Assembly (NCBI GenBank): GCA_023443515.1
Contig: JAEZUC010000026.1
Coordinates: 1-64,000, forward strand
Direction: 5' to 3'
Source of the DNA: Bacillota bacterium
GTDB taxonomy: Bacteria > Bacillota > Clostridia > Acetivibrionales > DSM-1351
DNA length: 64,000 nucleotides
Under the pieces are notes generated by a model. It ran no database searches. It was not told the DNA's origin and saw nothing but the letters and a program-made list of their open reading frames with translations. Positions 17,232 to 26,932 of the stretch are shown piece by piece (the stretch's first letter is position 1; every line of letters begins with the position of its first letter). The position numbers were made by a program, and so were the translations under genes.

Positions 17232-17735
17232 CTACTTTGTAATTCCTGTAGAGCCGAAGCCTCCGCCTCTGTTACTACCTATTTCCCTGACAGAATCCAC
17301 AATGGTAAATTCCATCTTTGGTACCACCTGTAAAACTATCTGGGCTACCCTATCCCCCTTTTTAATAATATACGTTCCCTTACGGTTTTCTTTTTCATCC
17401 AGGGTATAGGGAGTCTCCCTGTTATCAGGAACATCCAGATCCGAAGTGTTGGAAATTATTATGCCCAGTTCATCCCTGTATCCGCTATCTATAGTACCCG
17501 GTGAATTGGGAACTCTCAAGGGTGTTTTAAAGGAAATTCCACTGCGGGGTCTTACCTGAATTTCATACCCTTCGGGTATTGCCAGTTTTAATCCTGTGGG
17601 TACAATAACTGTTTCACCGGGTGCAATTATGATACTTTCCGCTGCGTAAACGTCCATTCCGGCATCACCCGGATTAGCGTACTTTGGTAAAACTGCATCT
17701 TCCCTGCACAATTCTATATATATCTCAACAGACAT
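17232..17735 (-). CDS. dut: deoxyuridine triphosphate nucleotidohydrolase
   Basis: 167 residues. Trimeric dUTPase converts dUTP to dUMP and pyrophosphate, keeping uracil out of DNA and supplying thymidylate synthesis. All five family motifs are visible in order: AGMDVYA (25-31), RPRSGIS (63-69), GTIDSGYRDEL (about 80-90), GDRVAQIV (about 127-134) and RGGGFGSTG near the C-terminus. An insert rich in charged residues (SDLDVPDNRETPYTLDEKE) lies between motifs 3 and 4, longer than in short dUTPases. GGGAGG precedes the ATG at 17735. It lies 32 bases upstream of hflX on the same strand. Confidence 0.96.
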   Translation of the reverse strand: MSVEIYIELCREDAVLPKYANPGDAGMDVYAAESIIIAPGETVIVPTGLKLAIPEGYEIQVRPRSGISFKTPLRVPNSPGTIDSGYRDELGIIISNTSDLDVPDNRETPYTLDEKENRKGTYIIKKGDRVAQIVLQVVPKMEFTIVDSVREIGSNRGGGFGSTGITK

Positions 17736-17794
17736 TCTATTTCCTCCCTTGTTGTTTTTTTGAATAGTTTTATGTAAACCGAATTTTTAGTAAC

Positions 17795-20302
17795 TTATAC
17801 TCCCTTTTGTAGATGCCCTCTTGTGAAACCTGATGTTTTAATCCTCTCCATGAGCCTTTCCATATCTGGTGTAATTTTTTTCTGTTCAAATAAACTTCTA
17901 TATAAAGAACATATATTGTGTATGTCCTTTTTGGTTTCATTTACAAAGCTAAGCCTTATATGGTTAACCCCAGTTCTTCTTATCTGTTCTGAAAGCTCGG
18001 GTGCAAAAAGCACATTTGAATTGAATATTGTACTTCGGCAGTCCACGCAGTCGCTTTTAACAAGAAATTCTGTAGCTTTTCTGTCACTAAGCCTGTAAAC
18101 ACCTTTTTTACACAGCATACCACACTTTCCGGGTGCAGCCTTTCCGACACTGCCACCCACGGGACAATATTCGCTGGTCATAACAGGAATTTTTCCATAA
18201 ACCACAAGTTCGGTATCAAAAGCCTTAGGATATATCATTTCCGTTATCTGAGGCAGATTCAGTTCACAGGAAAGAGTGCCTCCGTCAAAGCCCAGCTCTT
18301 TTAACTTATTCAATGAATAACTGTTTATTATATTCATTGTAAAGTCACCGGAAACCGGCACATTATTACCCAGCTTTTCCCGTATTATATCATAAGCAGC
18401 AGGACTTCCTGCCAAAAATCCGTCCACGCCAGAAGAAACCTTTCGCAAGCTTTTTTTCAGTAAATCCGTATAATTCCCTCTTATTACCGCAGGGATATAA
18501 GCATATATTTCCTTCCCTGTCTCATGGATTTTTTTTGCACGCCACAGACCCTCATTTCCCATTATTTCCGTAAAGGGCAGATACACTCTGTCAACGTCCA
18601 AGCCCTCAAAGTCCATTCCTTCGGGGTAATCATAAAACATTGCAGATATTTTTTTATCGTTATTTATCCTTTGAACATTTCCCGGGAAATATGAAATGGA
18701 GTTTAATGTACTTATATCAAAGTTAGCTGTTTCCTTCTTAAAGGATAAAACTCTTTTTTGCTCCAGTTGTTCACCTGCGCTTCTTCTTATGTTGTTAAGC
18801 TCACTTATGGGAATTACTGCATCCTCATCAATATCAAGATTAATGTCCACTATATCAAAAGGTGTTGAACCCATCTTTTTCAATTGTTCAATGATTCGTT
18901 CCCTAGTCAGAGGCTTGTTTACAGCTTTTTGAGGTAATTGCTCTCCTTCTGCCGAAACACTGTTTCCATAAGCATCCTGCAAAGTTAGTACAGGTGCTTG
19001 TCCGTATTTCATGGTAAATAATGCAGTTATACCGGACTTTCTGCTTCCCTTTGAGTAGGTTGCAGAGGCCTGCTCCAGCATTTCCTTGCTAGATGTCTTA
19101 TAAACCCTGCTTCCTTTCTGCACATTTCCTTTTATGACTGAAACCCACACAGTATCGCCCTGGTGAGCCTTCCTTACCAATCTCTTGTCCTTTACTATTT
19201 TTGTTATTATACCTCCCGGACTTTCCTGAAACTTGCTACCCGACCATATCTCAATCCCGTCACCCATTCCCAGAGTATTCTCAAGCTTTATCAAAACGGA
19301 ATTTGTGCTTCTGTCCTGTGAAATCACACTCCCTAATGGTGTTCCCCAGTTTTTAGGTTTTTCATATGCCATCATTTCAGGGCCTGTTTTACCTAAAAGG
19401 TAACCTTTAGAGAACCCTCCTCTATTAAAGCTTTGAAGTAGTTTGTGCCTATCCTCCGACGACACTTTATGTCTACTTCCCTTACTGCCGGACATACCTT
19501 TTTCTTCACAAAGCAAGTCAATGTATTTCCTGTAGGTACTAACTACAGAGGCTACATATTCAGGGCTTTTCATTCGACCCTCTATCTTTAGTGAGGTTAC
19601 CCCCGCATCAATAATTTCAGACAAATGGTCTATATAGCATATATCTTTGGGACTGATAAGGTATCCGCTGTCAATTTCGGTACTTTCCCTTTTTATGGAG
19701 TATGGCAGCCTGCATGGCTGAGCACATTTTCCACGATTTCCGCTTCTTCCGCCTATCATACTGCTCATATAGCATTGACCTGAAACACATATGCATAAAG
19801 CACCGTGTACAAAAACCTCTATTTCAAGAGGAGTTTTTCCGCATATTCTTTTTATTTCCTCCAGATTCAGCTCCCTGGCCAGCACTATCCTTCCAAACCC
19901 TAGTGATTCTAGGGCATTTATGCCTTCAGCACTATATACTGTCATTTGTGTACTGGCATGAAGCGTAATCCCCGGTATCAGTTTTCTTAAATTGCCAGCC
20001 AGACCCAAATCCTGTACTATAAATGCATCTACTCCCATTTCATAAGCCTTTGAGGCATACTCCACAGCCTCCTGCATTTCCGAATCTAAAACCAAAGTAT
20101 TCATTGTAAGAAACACGCTGGCATCCCTGGTATGAGCATAGTCTAATGCCCTTTCCAGTTGCTCTTCATCAAAATTTCCCGCAAACTGTCTGGCATTAAG
20201 CAGTTTTCCTCCAAGGTACACTGCGTCCGCCCCATTTTCTATTGCAGCCAAAAAGGCATCATATGTCCCTGCCGGTGCCAATAATTCTATTTTTTTAGCC
20301 AA
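17795..20302 (-). CDS. U32 family peptidase-like protein (long form, RlhA-like)
   Basis: 835 residues. The N-terminal half is a classic U32 domain: ELLAPAG at residues 7-13, ADAVYLGG, ARELNLEEI, and EVFVHGALCICVSGQCYMSS followed by GNRGKCAQPCR, whose cysteines are conserved. A DUF3656-like middle and a second U32-like C-terminal part (CPVGG, CGMLCKKG, DCVDCRSTIF) follow. Related enzymes (RlhA, TrhP/YrrNO, UbiU/V) perform hydroxylations of RNA or quinone precursors, and several carry iron-sulfur clusters, so an RNA-modification role is likelier than proteolysis. Start TTG at 20302, seven bases after GGAGG. Upstream of dut on the same strand. Confidence 0.9.
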   Translation of the reverse strand: MAKKIELLAPAGTYDAFLAAIENGADAVYLGGKLLNARQFAGNFDEEQLERALDYAHTRDASVFLTMNTLVLDSEMQEAVEYASKAYEMGVDAFIVQDLGLAGNLRKLIPGITLHASTQMTVYSAEGINALESLGFGRIVLARELNLEEIKRICGKTPLEIEVFVHGALCICVSGQCYMSSMIGGRSGNRGKCAQPCRLPYSIKRESTEIDSGYLISPKDICYIDHLSEIIDAGVTSLKIEGRMKSPEYVASVVSTYRKYIDLLCEEKGMSGSKGSRHKVSSEDRHKLLQSFNRGGFSKGYLLGKTGPEMMAYEKPKNWGTPLGSVISQDRSTNSVLIKLENTLGMGDGIEIWSGSKFQESPGGIITKIVKDKRLVRKAHQGDTVWVSVIKGNVQKGSRVYKTSSKEMLEQASATYSKGSRKSGITALFTMKYGQAPVLTLQDAYGNSVSAEGEQLPQKAVNKPLTRERIIEQLKKMGSTPFDIVDINLDIDEDAVIPISELNNIRRSAGEQLEQKRVLSFKKETANFDISTLNSISYFPGNVQRINNDKKISAMFYDYPEGMDFEGLDVDRVYLPFTEIMGNEGLWRAKKIHETGKEIYAYIPAVIRGNYTDLLKKSLRKVSSGVDGFLAGSPAAYDIIREKLGNNVPVSGDFTMNIINSYSLNKLKELGFDGGTLSCELNLPQITEMIYPKAFDTELVVYGKIPVMTSEYCPVGGSVGKAAPGKCGMLCKKGVYRLSDRKATEFLVKSDCVDCRSTIFNSNVLFAPELSEQIRRTGVNHIRLSFVNETKKDIHNICSLYRSLFEQKKITPDMERLMERIKTSGFTRGHLQKGV

Positions 20303-20353
20303 ACTGCTACCTCCAAATATCCGTATAAATCACTGCATTACTGTAAATTTTTT

Positions 20354-21217
20354 TTAGAACAATTCAAGCACAAAGGGCATTACGTCTGTCAATGAATGAA
20401 CCTTCGTCTTTACGTTTTCCGCTTTTTTACCCAATACTATCACAGGAACTTTGTTCATTGTATGAGTACGCACACTCATGTCCTCAATATTCCCATGGTC
20501 GCTTGTAATAATAAGCACATCTTCCTCAAAGTCTATCTGCTTTATCAGTTCTTCAAAAAAACTGTCCAATCTGTCTATTAATTTTACCGCTTCATCAAAA
20601 TCCCCTTTATGGCCTAGTATATCAGTCATAAAATGCTCGTACAATGTAAAATCATAATTACGGCTAAGACTGTAAAGGGTTTTTGCTGCCTTCTGCGGAG
20701 AAATGGGTTCAACTCTGTATCCTGACTCCTTTAGTATTTCTCCTGTAATATCATGGTATACTCCGTTTTCATTTATAAGTTCATTCACTGTCCTGAAATC
20801 AATCCCGGCTGCCATACCCATGACTGATGTTACCGAAGGCCTGTTTTTCCTGTCCTTTACATTCAGCATGTTTTCCAGGTACTCATCCTTGTAAACATTT
20901 GAACTGGTAACTCTATAGCCTCTTTTTATAAGTTCGCTGAACATATTTGATTTATATATAACCTTTTTAAGAGAAATAGTGGGCTGTCCGCTCAAATGCC
21001 TGTTGAGTACCTCCGGGGCATTTACTCCTGTAAATATTGTTGTCTGACCCGTGGCGCTTTGTGGAAGACCTTCCACCCCCATTGAAGCATCAGCTTGAAA
21101 TCTGGCATTATCAATAAGTCGGGCAAGTACCTGTTTTTCACTGGCATACACAGGATTTACCGTCCTATCTTTTTCACCGATTCCCACTCCGTCTATAAAT
21201 GTAAAAATTACTTTCAT
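20354..21217 (-). CDS. alkaline-phosphatase superfamily metalloenzyme
   Basis: 287 residues. The core resembles phosphopentomutase and cofactor-independent phosphoglycerate mutase: FIDGVGIGEKD with metal Asp9, SATGQTT (54-60) at the nucleophile position, TDILGHKGD (about 198) and IITSDHGNIED (about 243) with further metal ligands, and a late THTMNKVPVI. It is shorter than true phosphoglycerate mutase, lacking its large inserted domain. The substrate is probably a phosphorylated metabolite but is unknown. It is cytosolic. It lies 51 bases upstream of the U32 gene on the same strand, so the two may be co-transcribed. Confidence 0.82.
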   Translation of the reverse strand: MKVIFTFIDGVGIGEKDRTVNPVYASEKQVLARLIDNARFQADASMGVEGLPQSATGQTTIFTGVNAPEVLNRHLSGQPTISLKKVIYKSNMFSELIKRGYRVTSSNVYKDEYLENMLNVKDRKNRPSVTSVMGMAAGIDFRTVNELINENGVYHDITGEILKESGYRVEPISPQKAAKTLYSLSRNYDFTLYEHFMTDILGHKGDFDEAVKLIDRLDSFFEELIKQIDFEEDVLIITSDHGNIEDMSVRTHTMNKVPVIVLGKKAENVKTKVHSLTDVMPFVLELF

Positions 21218-21304
21218 GTCTTTCTCCTTAAAGAATTCTTCTCAAATATATTATATAATTCTTTAATCCAAATTACCCTTCCTGCAAAAAAAGGATTTTA
21301 ACAT

Positions 21305-21340
21305 TAAAAAAGCCAGAGAAATTAATATTTCCTCCGGCTT
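21305..21340 (-). terminator. terminator of zapA
   Basis: On the minus strand AAGCCGGAGGAAAT pairs with ATTTCTCTGGCTT (one bulge), then TTTTTT. Directly after the zapA stop. Confidence 0.75.
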
Positions 21341-21359
21341 GCATTTAGTCAAAATATTT

Positions 21360-21797
21360 TTACATGTCATATCCTGCAAGGCTTTTCTGAGCAATTACCC
21401 GGTTATCCCTGCTTATAGAGTTTCTTACCTCTCCAAGTTCAGCCTCTCTCTTTGCCAATTCAACCTGCAAAGACGTGTTTTTGGCAGCCAACTCTTCATT
21501 TTGCTCTCTCAGCTGTTCAACTTCACTCTTTAGTTTTTCCATTTCAACTACAAGCTCGTCTTTTTCTTTTTGGAGAGAAAGTTCCTTGGACTTTGCTTTG
21601 AAATAATCGTCCCCTACGTTGATTGCCGTAAGTACGGCGGTCAACGACGTGCTAAAGCTACTGTTTCGCAGCATTATCTCGTTCATCTTCTTATCAATGT
21701 AAAGGCCAACCTTGTGTATGTATTCGTCAGGCTCACTTCCAACCAGAGTATAATCCTTGCCGGCTATACGTATAACAACCTTGTTTTTTGCAGTCAA
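21360..21797 (-). CDS. zapA: cell division protein ZapA
   Basis: 145 residues. ZapA binds FtsZ and promotes its bundling in the division ring. The N-terminal globular part has the typical VVIRIAGKDYTLVGSEPDEYIHKVG, then ISFKTALTAVLTAINVGDDYFK-like helices. Residues 70-130 form a long Glu/Lys-rich coiled coil (LQKEKDELVVEMEKLKSEV). The coiled coil is longer than in minimal ZapA proteins, as is usual in clostridia. The start is a TTG (21797), since the only nearby ATG is out of frame and hits a stop; AAGGAG lies ten bases upstream. Confidence 0.9.
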   Translation of the reverse strand: MTAKNKVVIRIAGKDYTLVGSEPDEYIHKVGLYIDKKMNEIMLRNSSFSTSLTAVLTAINVGDDYFKAKSKELSLQKEKDELVVEMEKLKSEVEQLREQNEELAAKNTSLQVELAKREAELGEVRNSISRDNRVIAQKSLAGYDM

Positions 21798-21930
21798 GGC
21801 ATATCAGCTCCTTCAAATTGCTTACCACATGCTTAATTATACTATATAGCACCATAATTCGGCAAATAAATTCTTATGGAAAGTTGAAACATTGTTGAAT
21901 TTTTGTATTAATTTAACACTATTACTGTAT

Positions 21931-22329
21931 TTAACCATTAACATAAGCTGCAAAAGCCTTATCTGCTTTACCAATATGCTGTATGAGCCAATCGACAACC
22001 TGCTTGTTTATTGTTGAAATAAAAAGCGGACCGGCGCCTTCCTGCTCAAACTGCTCCTTGAGCTTCTCAAAATTTTTTAGAAAATTATCATGTATTTTTC
22101 TATGGGCATCTCTTTCAGGATAATTGTACTTTTTATGCATTTGCTGTTCATCCGTGAAATGCACAATAGTATAATCCTCCAAAAACCTTATGGTGTTGAC
22201 AACTTCTTCTTTTCCCTTCCCCTGTGTACATGCAGTAAAAAGCTTATCAATAGCTTCAAAAAGTTTTTTGTGCTGGTCATCGATTTCAGTTATACCTATA
22301 GCAAGGCTGTCTCTCCATTTTATAGCCAT
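21931..22329 (-). CDS. bacteriohemerythrin
   Basis: 132 residues, close to the usual length. A four-helix-bundle protein that binds O2 at a diiron centre; in anaerobes it may scavenge or sense oxygen. The expected ligands are all there: ITEIDDQHKKLF (His), HFTDEQQMHKKYNYP (His, Glu and His), HRKIHDNFL (His residues) and WLIQHIGKADKAF (His and Asp). Its ribosome site is GGGGGC before the ATG at 22329. Single gene, cytosolic. Confidence 0.95.
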   Translation of the reverse strand: MAIKWRDSLAIGITEIDDQHKKLFEAIDKLFTACTQGKGKEEVVNTIRFLEDYTIVHFTDEQQMHKKYNYPERDAHRKIHDNFLKNFEKLKEQFEQEGAGPLFISTINKQVVDWLIQHIGKADKAFAAYVNG

Positions 22330-22404
22330 TTTTCTGCCCCCATTATTATCAAAATTTGTATGTTTAAATATATACCCTGCTAAAATGGGTTAAAACACCG
22401 ATTA

Positions 22405-23715
22405 TTATTTCATTTTTGATATTTTACCGGTTCTTGGGTCAAGCATTACAACCCAATATCCAAAAGCTCCATATTTGGGTCTGTAACCTTCCATTTGCAC
22501 CCAGCTGCCTACACTTGCAAAAGGATTATCATCTATATTGTAAACACCCGGAATTCCGCATATGAGTTTTTCCCTGCCGGGCTGTCTGTTATTCTTGATA
22601 CCAAGGATAATATATCTATACTTATAGTGTGCAAGCATAACCTTGGGATTAAACAAAAGATATGTCTTAATGTTATTCCTGAAAAGAATGTTGTTAAGAA
22701 AGCCCGGACTGTTTATCTTCCACCACCGAAAGCTCCTGTTCCTCGTTTTGAAAGGGTTATATTCCTCAAAGCTGTTGTCAAGCTCCTGTTTTAAAAGCTG
22801 GATATTAAAAGGCTGTTCTCTGTCCTCATTTTCATCTATTTTTATAGAAGAAATATCGTTAAAATCGTCCTGAATTCTTTTCCATACATTCTGAGTTTCC
22901 TCTATTTCCTCTGATTTCTCTGATTCCGGTTCCTCTGTTTCCTCTGTCTCCCTCATTTCTTCTTCGTAAGAACTTTGATATACACTTGACAAGCTCCCCT
23001 GAAATTTACTTGACAGATCAGTAATAGGAGCATCCTTTGAAGACTCAAAATCCTCCCGTTCCTGTTCTGCGTTTTCCGTGTCAGGCATTTCAACAGGGTA
23101 CTCTTTATCTTCTTTTTCTGCTTCCTCTATCACAGTCCATGGCTGTATATTGATTACCTCTGTTTTATCGATTACCTCTTCCTGTTCTGTCAGGGTAATC
23201 TCCGTTTCAGGTTCTTCGGGTATTGACTGATACATAGCTGTTTCCTCAGCCTTTGGTTCAGGTGCTTTATCCGGTTTTGTCTCAAAAGGCTGTTTCAGCA
23301 ATCTTTCAAATTGCTCCTTCCATACCTGCTCCCCTTTTGTATATGCCACCAAAGGACATTTTACCTCTCCTGAGGCTTTATTATCAGCACTACTGCATAT
23401 TACTGCATAAATATTTATATCCTGTACATTAAGCTTATTTGAACCTATCTCTTCAGTCGGGAAATTTGATTTGATATCAATTCTCCCGTTAATTGGCCGA
23501 AGACTGCATATATCAGTATATGCCAACATGTCATTGCCTTTATGTATACCGTATAAATTATATAGTGAATCTTTTTTGTCGGATAAATTATTCAGAGAAA
23601 GTTGAAAACGGGTATTATCGCCGTTGATTTCCACTTTTATAAATCCGCCGGGGTTTTCCCAATTATTATCCATTGTCTTAAATATATGAAACTGTCTTTC
23701 ATATGCATTTCCCAT
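22405..23715 (-). CDS. uncharacterised protein with acidic linker between two domains
   Basis: 436 residues, with AAGGAG before the ATG at 23715. Three parts are visible. Residues 1-140 are a beta-rich N-terminal domain (GGFIKVEINGDNTRF, YNLYGIHKGNDML) with signs of ligand binding. Residues 145-300 are a very acidic, low-complexity linker full of Glu, Thr and Pro. Residues 320-436 are a C-terminal domain with WWKINSPGFLNNILF, LAHYKYRYIILGIKNN, CGIPGVYN and FGYWVVMLDPRTGKI. Clostridial spore-formers often carry a protein of this shape, and a spore-envelope or sporulation role is a guess. No membrane segment or signal peptide. It is upstream of the hemerythrin gene. Confidence 0.7.
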   Translation of the reverse strand: MGNAYERQFHIFKTMDNNWENPGGFIKVEINGDNTRFQLSLNNLSDKKDSLYNLYGIHKGNDMLAYTDICSLRPINGRIDIKSNFPTEEIGSNKLNVQDINIYAVICSSADNKASGEVKCPLVAYTKGEQVWKEQFERLLKQPFETKPDKAPEPKAEETAMYQSIPEEPETEITLTEQEEVIDKTEVINIQPWTVIEEAEKEDKEYPVEMPDTENAEQEREDFESSKDAPITDLSSKFQGSLSSVYQSSYEEEMRETEETEEPESEKSEEIEETQNVWKRIQDDFNDISSIKIDENEDREQPFNIQLLKQELDNSFEEYNPFKTRNRSFRWWKINSPGFLNNILFRNNIKTYLLFNPKVMLAHYKYRYIILGIKNNRQPGREKLICGIPGVYNIDDNPFASVGSWVQMEGYRPKYGAFGYWVVMLDPRTGKISKMK

Positions 23716-23779
23716 TGCAGATTTCTCCTTTTATACGCAGATTACTCCTAACAGTAAAAATATATGATATAAATAAAAA

Positions 23780-23809
23780 AATAAGACTATCTTTTTTGAT
23801 AGCCTTATT
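23780..23809 (-). terminator. terminator of rsmA
   Basis: AATAAGGCTATC / GATAGTCTTATT stem with an A6 loop and TTTTT on the minus strand, just after the rsmA stop. Confidence 0.8.
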
Positions 23810-23822
23810 AATCCGTTTTTTA

Positions 23823-24680
23823 TTATTTTATAATCAGGTTTGAAAGCTGTGCAAATTGGGCAACAGTCAGGACTTCTCCCCTAATATTTTCATTAAGTCC
23901 CATTTCTTCAAGTATCTGTTTAATCTGTTCTTTATTTTTATTAAAAAACCCCGAATTGGATAATGCATTTACAAGGGTCTTTCGTCTTTGTCCAAAGGAG
24001 GCCTTTACTATTTTAAAATAAACGTTACGGTCAATAACTTCCACCGGTGGCTCACTCAGAATATCCAGCCTTATTATTGTGGAATGTACCTCCGGCTGTG
24101 GAATAAAGCAGTGGGGAGGTACGTCAAATACTATTTTGGGGCTTGAATAAAACTGAACTGCCACCGAAAGGGCTCCATAGTCTTTGGTACCGGGGCCTGA
24201 AACCATTCTTTCGGCAACTTCCTTTTGTACCATGAAAACCATCTTGTCAACGCCCTTGACTTCCTCCAAAAAACGCATAATTATTGGTGTAGTAATGTAA
24301 TATGGCAGGTTTGCAACAACCTTTACGCTTTTTGCATTGTAAAATTCCTTGTATTTTTTTATAATTTCATCAATATCTGCTTTCATAATATCTTCGTTGA
24401 TTATGCTGACATTTGAATAATCGCTCAGGTTTTCGCTTAAAGCAGGAATGAGTCTTTTGTCTATTTCTATAGCAACTACCCCGGCAGACCTTTCTGCAAG
24501 TTCTCTGGTCATACTTCCTACGCCCGGCCCAATTTCTATTGCAAGTGTGTCTTTGTCCATATCCGACGCATCAACTATTCTTTGCACCACACTGAAGTCA
24601 GTTAGAAAGTTTTGCCCCAAGGCCTTTGTAAGCTTTAACCCGTGTTTTTTTATTATCTCAGACGTATTGTTTTTAATCAT
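23823..24680 (-). CDS. rsmA: 16S rRNA dimethyladenosine transferase
   Basis: 285 residues. RsmA (KsgA) uses S-adenosylmethionine to dimethylate two adjacent adenines near the 3' end of 16S rRNA, a late step of 30S assembly. Motifs: KALGQNFLTD (19-28), the SAM site AIEIGPGVGSMTREL (about 48-62), VAIEIDKRL, and the catalytic NLPYYITTPI (about 124-133), then the C-terminal rRNA-binding part with SFGQRRKTL. AAGGAG precedes the ATG at 24680. In Bacillus it lies near yabE and rnmV; here the yabE-like gene is directly upstream, while rnmV is missing from between them. Confidence 0.96.
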   Translation of the reverse strand: MIKNNTSEIIKKHGLKLTKALGQNFLTDFSVVQRIVDASDMDKDTLAIEIGPGVGSMTRELAERSAGVVAIEIDKRLIPALSENLSDYSNVSIINEDIMKADIDEIIKKYKEFYNAKSVKVVANLPYYITTPIIMRFLEEVKGVDKMVFMVQKEVAERMVSGPGTKDYGALSVAVQFYSSPKIVFDVPPHCFIPQPEVHSTIIRLDILSEPPVEVIDRNVYFKIVKASFGQRRKTLVNALSNSGFFNKNKEQIKQILEEMGLNENIRGEVLTVAQFAQLSNLIIK

Positions 24681-24790
24681 AGGTACTCCTTAACCTTTTA
24701 AATTAACACATTGTCAAATATTATAACACAATAGCTTCAAATAATATATTCGACTTTTCAAAGAGAAATTATTTACGTAATTATAGAAAA

Positions 24791-24822
24791 AGAGCCCATC
24801 CAATATACTTGGATCAGCTCTA
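24791..24822 (-). terminator. terminator of the yabE-like gene
   Basis: AGAGC..ATCCAA / TTGGAT..GCTCT stem with TTTTT following on the minus strand. Confidence 0.75.
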
Positions 24823-24873
24823 ACAGTCCCTTTAATACTTTTTTATTTTGTTTACATACCTTGAAGCAAATGC

Positions 24874-25944
24874 CTATTTGAGTATATAAACTTTTACTCT
24901 CTTTACTCCCCAGGCAGAAACCTGACTGCCTGATTCAAGGTAAACATCAATTTTGTTGCCTTTTATTGCTCCTCCTGTATCTGCCGCAACCGCATATCCA
25001 TAATCGGCTGCCTTCCCGGGAACCTCTATATATACTCTTGTTCCCAAGGGTATTACTCTAGGGTCTACTGCTATTATACCCCTTTTTACTCTCGCTCCGG
25101 TTGCTGTAATACCAAACCCAGGCTCTCCCGGCCTCTTACCTGTGTCTGCAAAAGAAGCGGTATACGAGGTGGCCCTCATATCCATCACCTTTGAAAATCT
25201 TAATGTTTCGCCTCTCGATGTCTTGTAGTTTAAAACCGTACCGACTTCAACAATGCAATTTAAAGGATTTGTAGATATAACATCCTTTATAAGCTGTTTA
25301 GCGGTCTGCTTTCCATCCTCATAAACTACCTTATATAATTTTTCTCTGACGCCTTCTTTTCCTTGTCTGACTGTATTTCGTACTCCCTTATCTAGTCGGT
25401 TGCTTTCTTTTGTAATGGTTTTAAATGGGATAGACGATGTCTCCGTGACGGTTTTCTCCTCTACACGGACTATAGAAATATTCATATTTGATACGATTTT
25501 GTCTCCTAATTGAGACCCTACAAACTTGTCATCCGAATCCACGGTAATATTATTATCATTTAGAACTTCCTTAACCGTATCCTTATATGTTTTTACGTCC
25601 AACACTTTCCCATCAACCGTAATTGAAACAGGTACCGCTCTTTTTATACTTATGACATTCTCATGAATCTTTGTGAGCTTCGCGTCAAACGGCATACTAA
25701 CGTAGTCTGTTTTGTCAACTTTGATGCCTGTCTGCTCCAATACCTCTTTCACTGTTGCTTTCATTGTCTTTACTGCAATTGTATGCCCATTATCGTTGAT
25801 TACAACGTGCCTCTTGAGTCCGTTAAAAACCACGAACCCCGCTGTAACGGATATAACAACGACAATACAAATTATTGCAACATCCAATGATCTGATTTTT
25901 AGTTTAGAAAAATACCTTTTAATATTCTTCGCAATCGGTATCAT
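24874..25944 (-). CDS. yabE: YabE-like cell-wall protein (DUF348, G5, 3D domains)
   Basis: 356 residues. After a short cytoplasmic start and one membrane helix (about 22-43) come two DUF348 repeats (about 50-150), a G5 domain (about 155-230, with EEKTVTETSSIPF) and a C-terminal 3D domain (about 250-350) with the three aspartates that name it: MDMRATSYT, IAVDPRVIPLGTRVYIE and AADTGGAIKGNKIDVY. Such proteins are predicted to cut peptidoglycan as lytic transglycosylases, like the Rpf/Sps proteins active in germination and wall remodelling. AGGAGG precedes the ATG at 25944. It has its own terminator. Confidence 0.92.
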   Translation of the reverse strand: MIPIAKNIKRYFSKLKIRSLDVAIICIVVVISVTAGFVVFNGLKRHVVINDNGHTIAVKTMKATVKEVLEQTGIKVDKTDYVSMPFDAKLTKIHENVISIKRAVPVSITVDGKVLDVKTYKDTVKEVLNDNNITVDSDDKFVGSQLGDKIVSNMNISIVRVEEKTVTETSSIPFKTITKESNRLDKGVRNTVRQGKEGVREKLYKVVYEDGKQTAKQLIKDVISTNPLNCIVEVGTVLNYKTSRGETLRFSKVMDMRATSYTASFADTGKRPGEPGFGITATGARVKRGIIAVDPRVIPLGTRVYIEVPGKAADYGYAVAADTGGAIKGNKIDVYLESGSQVSAWGVKRVKVYILK

Positions 25945-26183
25945 AAATCCAACCTCCTGTTAGAAATATTCAAAGGGACTGTGAATATTTTATGCCATAC
26001 CCATTTTTTTGTCAAATATATTGCCTTTTTATGGAAATACACCTGAACAAATTCATCCCTTGTAATAAATTATTAACTAGATGTTAGTATACTATTCAAT
26101 AAGGAGATTTATGTTCTCTTTTAACAACCATATTGTCGAAGCCCGCTTATAGGCAGGGTTTAAATTAGGAAATTTTTATAGGA

Positions 26184-26879
26184 CTATGGTTTATCTGATA
26201 CCTCCAGTATAAGCCACACTTTAGATTGGGTATTGTATTCTACCGTTATATACTTTTCATTTTCACCGCTCTTGTATAGCTTTTCACCCTGTGGTTGTTC
26301 CGGCTTTTCAACCTCTGCAATTATCCTGAACTGAATTTTTCCAAGATGCTCCTGGTCCGTCAGCCCAGTGAAAATCTGTGACGATTTAAGGTGGATAGAC
26401 TTAATTTCCCCCATATATGTTTTGCTGAAATTGGCAGGGTTCTTTATAAGCTCATCCTGTGAATTCTTGCTTATCATTGCGCTTGCCGCTTTATAGTTCT
26501 TTGTGTTAATTGCCTCAAACCAATTTTTAATTAGTTCATTAACAGGTGCGGTATTCATGTTTTTCTTGGACTGAATAATCAGGTTGGCATAATTTGTTAC
26601 TTGGGTCTCCAGATCCGTATTTTCAACTGAAAGACGGTCGATTTCAACCCTCAAATCTGAAATGACCGAATTCATAGCTTCAATCTTTTCGGCCAATTCC
26701 CTATTCTTTTTATCAAGAGTATTGTTTTTTTCTCCTAATGTATCTATTGTAAAGTCTTTAGACTCTCGTAAATCCTGAAAGTTTTCAAGTTGCTTTTCTC
26801 TATCCCAAAGCAGATAATTAAACGATATCAGTAATGCTATGAGAAATAAGAATACTATAATAATAATAAATCTTTTCAT
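26184..26879 (-). CDS. membrane-anchored coiled-coil protein
   Basis: 231 residues. One N-terminal membrane helix (about 4-24), then a coiled coil (about 28-100) with regular heptads, then a small alpha/beta domain from about 110 (NELIKNWFEAINTKNYKAASAMI) that resembles NTF2-like/DUF4878 domains. The C-terminal domain should face outside. AAGGAG precedes the ATG at 26879. It lies 53 bases downstream of tatD on the same strand, so it may be co-transcribed. No function known; a wall-binding or scaffolding role is possible. Confidence 0.75.
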   Translation of the reverse strand: MKRFIIIIVFLFLIALLISFNYLLWDREKQLENFQDLRESKDFTIDTLGEKNNTLDKKNRELAEKIEAMNSVISDLRVEIDRLSVENTDLETQVTNYANLIIQSKKNMNTAPVNELIKNWFEAINTKNYKAASAMISKNSQDELIKNPANFSKTYMGEIKSIHLKSSQIFTGLTDQEHLGKIQFRIIAEVEKPEQPQGEKLYKSGENEKYITVEYNTQSKVWLILEVSDKP

Positions 26880-26932
26880 AATCTTTCTCCTTAAATATTA
26901 TGTTAACATTTAGGGCTTATTTTTTTATTATT

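Noticed and set aside
26099..26165. 13-codon plus-strand frame behind AAGGAG
   Set aside because: Good ribosome site but no promoter I trust and a trivial product; cannot be told from chance.
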